Of a DNA stretch of 64,000 nucleotides, positions 56,827-64,000 are shown piece after piece (within the stretch, counting starts at the first letter, position 1; each line of letters begins with the position of its first letter). A program made the translations under genes and the position numbers. Below the pieces are notes generated by a model. It saw nothing but the letters and a program-made list of their open reading frames with translations, searched no databases and was not told the origin of the DNA. Source of the stretch: Apostichopus japonicus (lineage: Eukaryota > Echinodermata > Holothuroidea > Aspidochirotida > Stichopodidae). The stretch is from NCBI RefSeq assembly GCF_037975245.1, contig NC_092577.1, positions 34,836,898-34,900,897 of the forward strand, in the 5' to 3' direction.

Positions 56827-59231
56827 ATGTGTTTCTTTTTATTAATCTTTTCCACGATAATTATGTAAGGTAGAATGCAGACTCTTTTTGGTTTTGTAAA
56901 AATATTAAAGTCGTCCATTAAATCGGACTGTATTTATACTGTATCTTTGTGTTATGCGTAAATGTTTTCTTTAAGTATGTGAACACTCAAGAAAGAGACG
57001 AATTTCGCAATGAATGTTGCAGTAATAATTTAATGTTGAGCTTAAATTCATGCATCTTGACGACAGATATATGAAGAAATATCTAACTGCACTGGAAGGG
57101 TGTTTAACGAACAGCGGGAGGGTGGTTGGATGGATTGGTTTGTGGGTGGTGAAATGTGTATTTTACCGTCCTGCTCGTATATGTTTGATGTATTCGCTGG
57201 TTTAAATCACATATTTAACCAAACTGAACACGCAAACAAAACACATGAGAACGGACTTTTATGTTTGCGTCTTTATTCTAAACGAGTAACACCGAACTGA
57301 TCTATATATGATACATATTTATGTATATACAATCTGGTATAATGATATGTGGATGATAGGTCAACGGACGGACCAACGGGTGGTTTCTAACAACCCTGGG
57401 GAGACTGTATCAGAATACAAAAACTTGATCAATATACTACAATGTATAGTGTGCATCTAGCTGTTGATGATACCGGTCATGGGAACTTTGACAAAATAAT
57501 TGTAACATTTTACATTATGTAAGCCCAGTGTCATTATATTGTGTGTGTCATGTGTGTTTAGGGAAATGGGTGAAAATTACCTGTAGCTATTGTTTCCACT
57601 CTCCTGTTGTCTGAACCGCCCCAACCCCCACACCACCCCCCCCCCCCCTCGTTTACTCTCTCTCTCTAGTCCAACCAGATCCCCTAGACATTATTATAAC
57701 ATTTTACATGAGGTAAACCCATTCATGTTTATATTTTGGTGCCATGTGAGTTTATCTTTGGGGAAAGTGGTGGAGATTAACTATTAACTATTGTCCACAC
57801 TCCTCTATTGTCTTAACCGCCCAGCCCCTTCCCCCCTTCTCTCTCTGGCCCACCCTCGTGACAGACAGGCTTGAAAAGGAGTACCAATACGACGGCATTA
57901 TCAATATAAAATATCATGGAGACAATGAACAAGGCTCCGTCCGCTTTTTCACCCTCCAAAAATTCCATTACACGGATAAAACAATATAATCAAACTGAAT
58001 ATATTACTTGCAGCATTCCAATAGCATGAGACAGACTCAGACTTAATATATATATATACATAGATAACCAAAAATTGTGCACCTATCTTCAGCTCTAACG
58101 TGTGCCGTAAATGTGGGTAACAGTGGGATCACGTGGGTAGGGGTGCATTCTCAATGGGAGCAAAACTGTCAGTTCTGCCAATGTATCAGGCGTCTGTAAA
58201 CCCTTAATGAATGTATCCAAAAACTACAAAAACATTTCACACAACTATCTTGGTTTCACTGGGGAACACAAAAGGTCGCTTTCCAAAACCTGATGTAGAA
58301 TTGTCGGGACGAACTGTACATCTTTCTTTGAAAGCTTTAAAGTGTAACACGTTTGCTTATTAGTACATCACTATATCAAGCTACAAACTATATTAAACTA
58401 TCTCAGGCAGAAGCCAAAATATAAAATAGGAAAGCGTAATAAATATATAAAAAATCAGGAATTTGTAATGTATTATTAACTCTCCATTGAATTGAGCAAA
58501 ATTTCACCTACTGATTAATATTGGAAAAATCGATCGTTATTAAGTCAAAAATATATTAAATGTTCTAGAAACTCGTCTTCCCAGCATACCAATTTAAAGA
58601 AAAGAACGACAAACCATTCCACGATATTAGCTCTGCTATTCTTGACTCGCAGGTAACCTAATCGTTTTGATTTGTATATCTGGAGAGACTATGTATCACA
58701 TAGTATTTAACATTCATTGTGTTATTTTTATCAGCAGTCGAATGGACTTTGATTGTCTGAAAATATCAATTATCGGTAATTAAAACTGGGGTATTCAACC
58801 GAAAATAATGGATCAACAGATAATTAACGATATCCACTGTATCTCAACTTAATTGTTAATAAGCTTAAATTAGATCTTACGTTATATCTGGACTTTAGGA
58901 CCTCGATGCCCCAGATTGGGCAGATACCAAATGAAGTTGTTACTGGCCATCTTTTTTCGCCAACTGTCTTTTACCTTTCACAACTTTTAGTGTTGTATTT
59001 CAGCTATCCAAATGAAGTTGAGATTAACTTGCTCTTTATTTTCAAAATAGTGTTAACATTTTGTGTAGCAGTTTTGAAGGCTCCAAACTTTGTTTCTCAT
59101 CAATATTTTCGTTCCTGTGTTTAAAATCGATTAGGGTCCTTGGCTAGACCTATCCATATCCCTATGTATCTTTGTATTTTGTAATTAATAATTGCCTAGG
59201 CTATTATTTGCCCTTCATGCATAGCATGTTT
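56827..59231. other. 3' flank of transporter B up to the unit C breakpoint
   Basis: Homology to the 3' flank of transporter A runs to about 57600. A ~70 bp segment (attgtc...cactc...ctattgtcttaaccgccc) occurs twice, near 57585 and 57790. The remaining stretch to 59231 shows no gene and no match to units A or B; it replaces the 3' half of the receptor gene in unit C. Confidence 0.5.
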
Positions 59232-59895
59232 GTATGCGATGTAGATAATATATTGCCAATCGCGTATTTGATTTTCAGGTATTTTTTGTTATGTTGATAT
59301 TTTGTAGGACGACGCTGTAATTCTTTGTAATAAATGACAAAATCTCAATGGATACAGCAGTGATTTTGTTGAGGTTCTTGAGGTTGATGTGAGATACATC
59401 AATTTCATAGTGATCAGCAAGGCAAAGATGTAGAAACGTGGTATCGTCCAAGAATTCAATAATGTTGTTCGACATATTCCAGACAAGTTTCCCAAAACGA
59501 GTTATTCCAGAAAATGTATCCACGACTGTTATTTGATTTTAACTGATGTCCAGAACCAATTCCGGTATCAATGTGTTTAATTCCCTGTTCAAGGATAGAA
59601 AGTCACCTAAATTGAACTGTGTTAACGTATTATGAGATAAATGAAGCCTTCCAAATGGACTCAAATCTCCACAACTACTAATTTCATTGATATTCTTTAA
59701 GCCGAGACCGCTACAATCTAGTTTAAATGGGTATTTTCTTGATATTTTCGTAATACACCGACAAGACTGACCACAAACTGATTGAAAATTAGCTACAATA
59801 CTCATCTTCCAAGTTAAAACGATCATCTCATACCAGAGCCAAAAAATCATTCGCGTCTTTATCTTGGAGAGAAGTTTCCAGATTCCTTTGCTCAA
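59232..59895 (-). pseudogene. LRR-Ig receptor copy C, truncated pseudogene
   Basis: The first 118 codons match the signal peptide, LRRNT and first LRR of copies A and B. A stop at 59539 replaces the tyrosine of DISYNQIT. The same frame then continues through VDTFSG and STxNNIIE-like LRR sequence with a deletion of roughly 55-60 bases (the RIVDRARQNR segment is missing). A further frame change follows near 59280. Homology stops at about 59232; the LRRCT, Ig domain, TM and tail are absent. With the stop, only a short secreted LRRNT fragment could be made. Shared residues (RELN insertion, GDL) place it closer to B than to A. Confidence 0.9.
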
Positions 59896-62749
59896 AGTAG
59901 AACTAAGTTATCGAAGGTGACTTTTACAGAAGATGTTTTCAAATTCACGAAAAGCAATAACGTCATTCGGGACGATAGACACATAGGCAAATAACAAGTA
60001 AACCAAATAGTCTACATGTACGATCACAAAGGGACAAATTAATATTTAGTTCCTCTTGTCAATGTATATGCGGGTTCTTTTGTATGCACCAGTACAATAC
60101 GCTTGGTTTAACGCGAACACGGAACTATGCTGTTTTCATGATTACCATGTTTTAGTCTTTGTTTCACAGTAGGGTATTATATTTGGACTATTCTGTTTAG
60201 TCAAACCAATACAACATAAGTATGCACACAGTAACCGAACTCCCAAAATGTCTTGTGACTTGGCTATGTCTCTTTTTCAATGATATGGCTATAAGCCAGA
60301 CCAACTGTTTACTACGTCATCTGTTCAACTTTAAATAATTAGAGGAAACATACTCGGAGTAAAACATCAAACAAAAGTTCTCGAAACCGAACTAGGTAGC
60401 CAACCACACAACAAACCGGAATGTATTGATGATATATGATTTTTTTATTATTTTTTTTGGCAAAGTCATGAGAGACAAATCGTCACATTTAGAAACACCA
60501 GTTTCACTTTAACGAATATGGTCTACCAGTTCCTCTCAGTGCATAGAGGACAATATTTCCGAAGAATTATTTGTACAAAAGCAAATTGTTTCCTAGTTTC
60601 ACAAGCGGCAAAATTCCCACAGGCGAAAACGTTTACATAATACAATTTAACAATCTATGGAAACAGGCCAATTTATAATTATTTAAATGACGTAGTTACC
60701 AGCAAATAATCAAATGTATAGGCTTCTTCTACGAAACACATTAATTACTAGAGAATATACCGAATATGTAATAAACTGTATAGACATAGTCCATAGACGA
60801 TGGGATGAATTTTAAAGCAATATATCTAAAGTTAATTGAAGAAGAGTGTTCTTTATTTCTATAAGTGAAAACCACAACTTCATATCAATGTGTTTATAGC
60901 AAAGATATAATTTGTTTTTGATAATCTGGTCCCATTTGTTGAATCCGTGCATCTGGCAACCACATTGTAAATGATGTCATCATATCAATCGATTTTTATT
61001 TAAATGTTTTCGAATCAGGATATAACATTTTGTCAAACGAGTAGAATTTTGGAATAAAATTCTGACTACAGTGAACATTGACATCTATGCAATCATCATT
61101 CCAAAATGCATCAGTTTTCATGAAGGTATCATCAGGAGATTATGGTAGGCAGTAGTTTTTCCCCTGATAATATTAACCTACGAAAACCTTTTAAAGTCAT
61201 CTATTCTATCACCGTATCATTGCAACTGACAGACCACCTATATTACTGTGATTCATTTCCTGAAGTAAGGAAGAGATTAAACCTTTCGAAATATAGGATA
61301 AACTTTGATCAACAATATCTCGAGTTACGGACAAGTTATCGTCATGGGGTTTGCAAGAATATAACTCATGTAGAATACTGTTTTCTTGTACTTTATGACA
61401 AGTATTATTACAATGTCTGCCACAGGAATACCACTTTAAACATTTCCATTACTAACCTGCACATTTTATACATATTTTATAATTATATACACCATTGTAG
61501 TCGGTGTTAATGTAGTTTATTTTAATTGAATTCATTGATCAGAAGTGAACAAGATGTTATATTCAATTTCATTGTGATCCGGACGAAAGAAGAGGAAGAA
61601 GACAACCGCTGTACATACTTTTTAATAATCACTATAATTACTGACAGACCAGCATTCGTATCTGGTTTTCGAATCTGATATGAGAGTGAACGCCGACTGA
61701 GGGGTGTATAAAGATCATTATACTAGAGTTCCTTAATTATATGTGATTCAGTGATTATGTACGCATTCAGTGGAACTTGAAGAAAAATAGTGAATCAGGT
61801 GAGTGAGTTAGTTTTGAATTGATTAATTTATATATTAAGTTATTCCTATAACTTGTACATTATGACGATGTTTCTGATCGATCTATATTAATATATTTTA
61901 AGACAATTTTGGAATAAATGGGGATGAACGGGTGCACTCCACATCATTGTCATATTAATATTAATACGTTACCTGTATATTTCATAACTAAATGCAAATG
62001 ACCGTCACCATGCAGGGCGCGGTATATATGCCTATTTTAGTTTAAATAAGGTATAATTTGCATATTTATTGTAGGTGGTTTTATTATTATTGATCCATTG
62101 ATCATGTTTTATCGCGAAACTCTAAATTAGATCTACAAAATAATACCTGGGGTTCGTAAATTTAATATTGCGATGAGTTCGTTTCCCATAAATGAAAATT
62201 ATGATTTCTTTATGTTTTTCTTTAATTTCCAAACTTTTCAACAATTCAAAGTACGGTATATAATTTTATCGTGTCAGAGGTTGCGATGTTGGTAGAGTAA
62301 CTTGAAAGGATAGAGCAGAGGACAATTTGATGAAAGAGAAATAAATTCCAATCATCTTGGTGAAGCTTCAGTCCTTAAAGTTCCTAACAGCCGTTTACAG
62401 TTGACACGTTTTTTAATCAAATGGGATCTTGAAACAAACATGTGCACGATGTTATAGAAGCAAACAATGACAAATTTCTCTTAAAATAAACATCCAGAAT
62501 TTCTACTTCAAAATTGGAGAAAACCTCAATAAATATGAAAACATCTGTAATCTTCTTTTTGGAAAGAAATTTCTGAAAGTATGACATTTCTTCACAAGTT
62601 GTTTAAAGTATAGGGCTATTATAGCATATGGAAGTGATAGGTTTATGTAATAATATTTTGTTTTCTATTTGTCTATGATTCTATAGCTTTAAACACGAAA
62701 TCGTGACTATCATTTACCAGCAACAAAAATATCAACAAATATCAGCTGT
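59896..62749. other. Shared upstream region in unit C
   Basis: Homologous to the spacers of units A and B but without the LINE and TTAA element, so it is nearest to the ancestral layout. It contains the open frame at 61142-61510. Confidence 0.5.
61142..61510 (+). CDS. Hypothetical 122-residue open frame in the unit C spacer
   Basis: The frame is open only in unit C; the same DNA in unit B (about 53060-53400) has stops, and that in A (about 41100-41310) has stops and a large deletion. The peptide has paired cysteines (YYC, GVC, EYC, NVC) and four N-x-S/T sites (NLS, NIT, NTT, NIS), as in secreted or Ig-like exons (VEYCFLVLYDKYYYNVC). No signal peptide or splice partner was found. It may be a lost exon or chance. 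Confidence 0.25.
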   Translation: MVGSSFSPDNINLRKPFKVIYSITVSLQLTDHLYYCDSFPEVRKRLNLSKYRINFDQQYLELRTSYRHGVCKNITHVEYCFLVLYDKYYYNVCHRNTTLNISITNLHILYIFYNYIHHCSRC

Positions 62750-62796
62750 ATGGAGCATATGGAGTTAATAATGGAAGATGGATTAGATTATAACAG
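62750..62796 (+). CDS. SLC35G1-like transporter copy C, exon 1 only
   Basis: Matches exon 1 of copies A and B (MEHMEL start, donor AACAG|GTGAGA) with the same phase; it is three codons shorter. Exon 2 is not in the window: intron homology runs to about 63935 and then diverges. The gene is either interrupted or continues beyond 64000. Confidence 0.6.
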
Positions 62797-62934
62797 GTGA
62801 GAAAAAATATATTGCTTTCTGTTCTATTTATATCTATCTCTTTCTGCTTAATTAGATTCTTGTCTTCTCTCTTCATTTCCATATTGTGAGTAAAAGTAAA
62901 CATGAATATACTCATTAATAAAACTCATCGGGGT

Positions 62935-63005
62935 CGTGGTCGTCATCATCGCTATCGCCATCGTCGTCGTCGTTGTCATCATCACATCATCATCATTATC
63001 ACCAC

Positions 63006-63060
<55 letters not shown>

Positions 63061-63070
63061 GTCATCGTCA

Positions 63071-63136
<66 letters not shown>

Positions 63137-63226
63137 TCATCATCATCATCATCATTATCATCGTCTTCGTCGTCGTCGTCGTCGTCTTCGTCGTCATCGT
63201 CATCTTCATCGTCGTCATCATCATAG
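62935..63226. repeat. (TCA/TCG)n microsatellite in intron 1 of transporter C
   Basis: About 95 trinucleotide units sorted into TCA, TCG and mixed blocks. In A and B the same place reads actcatcgtgatagatgcac, so the array grew at a catcg seed. Poly-Asp, poly-Ser and poly-His frames across it are artefacts. Confidence 0.95.
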
Positions 63227-64000
63227 GTGCACACTGACAAGTTTTTTTCAGTGTGTTTTCTTTAAAATCGACAATTTTCTTCTTTAATTCCAACCATCAT
63301 TGTCTCGAAACCCCCATTTCGGATGCTTAATACATATTCTTCGTTTATTAGTGAAAATTAAAGTGTCATCTGGGCTATCCTTTTCATCCTGCTCTGAACT
63401 GAATACATATAATATATTTTTAATAAGTCGATAATTATAAAACGCAGTTATTTTATCGGTTCTTCAAACTTAAATATATTGCAACAACAAACCGGGTGGG
63501 TCTGCAGTGGAAAGATGTTTCTTTGCTTTCTATCTTTAATGACGTAAAGCAAAGGCACAGTACCCAAAATATCAATTTAAGAAGTTAGAAGTAAATCATA
63601 GGTTATCCTCATTTGCCACCCAAATATTATTTGGTAAGGGGGAGGCTGGAGGGGGTGGTTGGGGGAGAACAATTCTCATTTCGAAGTTCTTAAAAGAACT
63701 GAATAAGTTCAATATTTGCTGGCCACCATAATGCAGACTGACTGCACTTTGCTCAATTAGTGTAGTAGCGCAAATGACGAACCAGAAAAATAAGAAATCA
63801 GATGAACCATTGTTATCCGTTGATAAGAATTGTTCATTAAACGTGTTTATTTAGGCATTTGGTTGCCATAGACGTGACCTACTGGTTACAATAAAGGTAA
63901 CCTACTCATTAGACAATAATAAAATTCCACAAAACACATGATAAGTTGCCTGTGTGGACGTAATACGCTACTACACAAACTGATCGTCATGATGTAAAAG

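Noticed and set aside
62848-63293. Open frames rich in Asp, Ser, His, Val and Ile on both strands
   Set aside because: All are readings of one trinucleotide microsatellite inside an intron.
1-64000. CRISPR arrays, operons and bacterial-type features
   Set aside because: The window is plainly eukaryotic; the tandem repeats found have no spacer-repeat pattern.

Overview
This is a eukaryotic nuclear window: AT-rich, intron-rich, GT-AG splice sites, AATAAA poly(A) signals, many microsatellites and transposon fragments. The gene content (an LRR-Ig membrane receptor family, MS4A-like tetraspans, a CRAL-TRIO lipid carrier, SLC35G1-like transporters) together with L2/CR1-type LINEs, hAT, TTAA-type and CACTG-ended DNA elements suggests a marine invertebrate deuterostome, most likely an echinoderm. 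The organism call is inference; no rRNA or mitochondrial marker is present.

Layout. (1) 0.66-7.74 kb, + strand: a complete four-exon alpha-tocopherol-transfer-protein-like CRAL-TRIO gene. Its intron 1 holds a 15-16 bp periodic array of ACGTCAC sites. (2) 14.9-35.4 kb, + strand: two tandem MS4A/CD20-like four-TM genes with six exons each and the same phases. Intron 3 of the first contains an 8.08 kb block with TA-flanked CACTGTAAAAA inverted ends and its own five-exon gene, resembling the C-terminal part of the SAMD3-like family. Intron 3 of the second has a possible unused exon, intron 2 an antisense Ty3/Gypsy pol fragment, and the last intron a LINE fragment between AT microsatellites. (3) 36.6-64 kb: a tandem segmental array of three units. 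Each has a minus-strand single-exon LRR-Ig-TM receptor gene and, diverging from it, a plus-strand two-exon SLC35G1-like (EamA) transporter. Units A and B are intact; unit C has a truncated receptor pseudogene and only exon 1 of its transporter in the window.

The receptors are the most interesting genes. Each has a signal peptide, LRRNT, LRRs, LRRCT, one Ig domain, a TM segment and a tail ending in YEFI-x6-YLAL, an exact match to the immunoreceptor ITAM pattern (YxxL/I-x6-8-YxxL/I). If functional, this is a tandemly duplicated single-chain activating receptor in an invertebrate. The three paralogous units also act as natural empty-site controls: they fix the borders of a LINE insertion in A (40201-40984), a TTAA-flanked DNA element in B (48077-51307, containing a nested hAT MITE with 8 bp TSD) and a trinucleotide microsatellite expansion in C.

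Two tiny palindromes (23 and 30 bp) sharing a GGAGCTAT core and flanked by perfect 7 and 8 bp direct repeats look like insertions of an ultra-short mobile hairpin.
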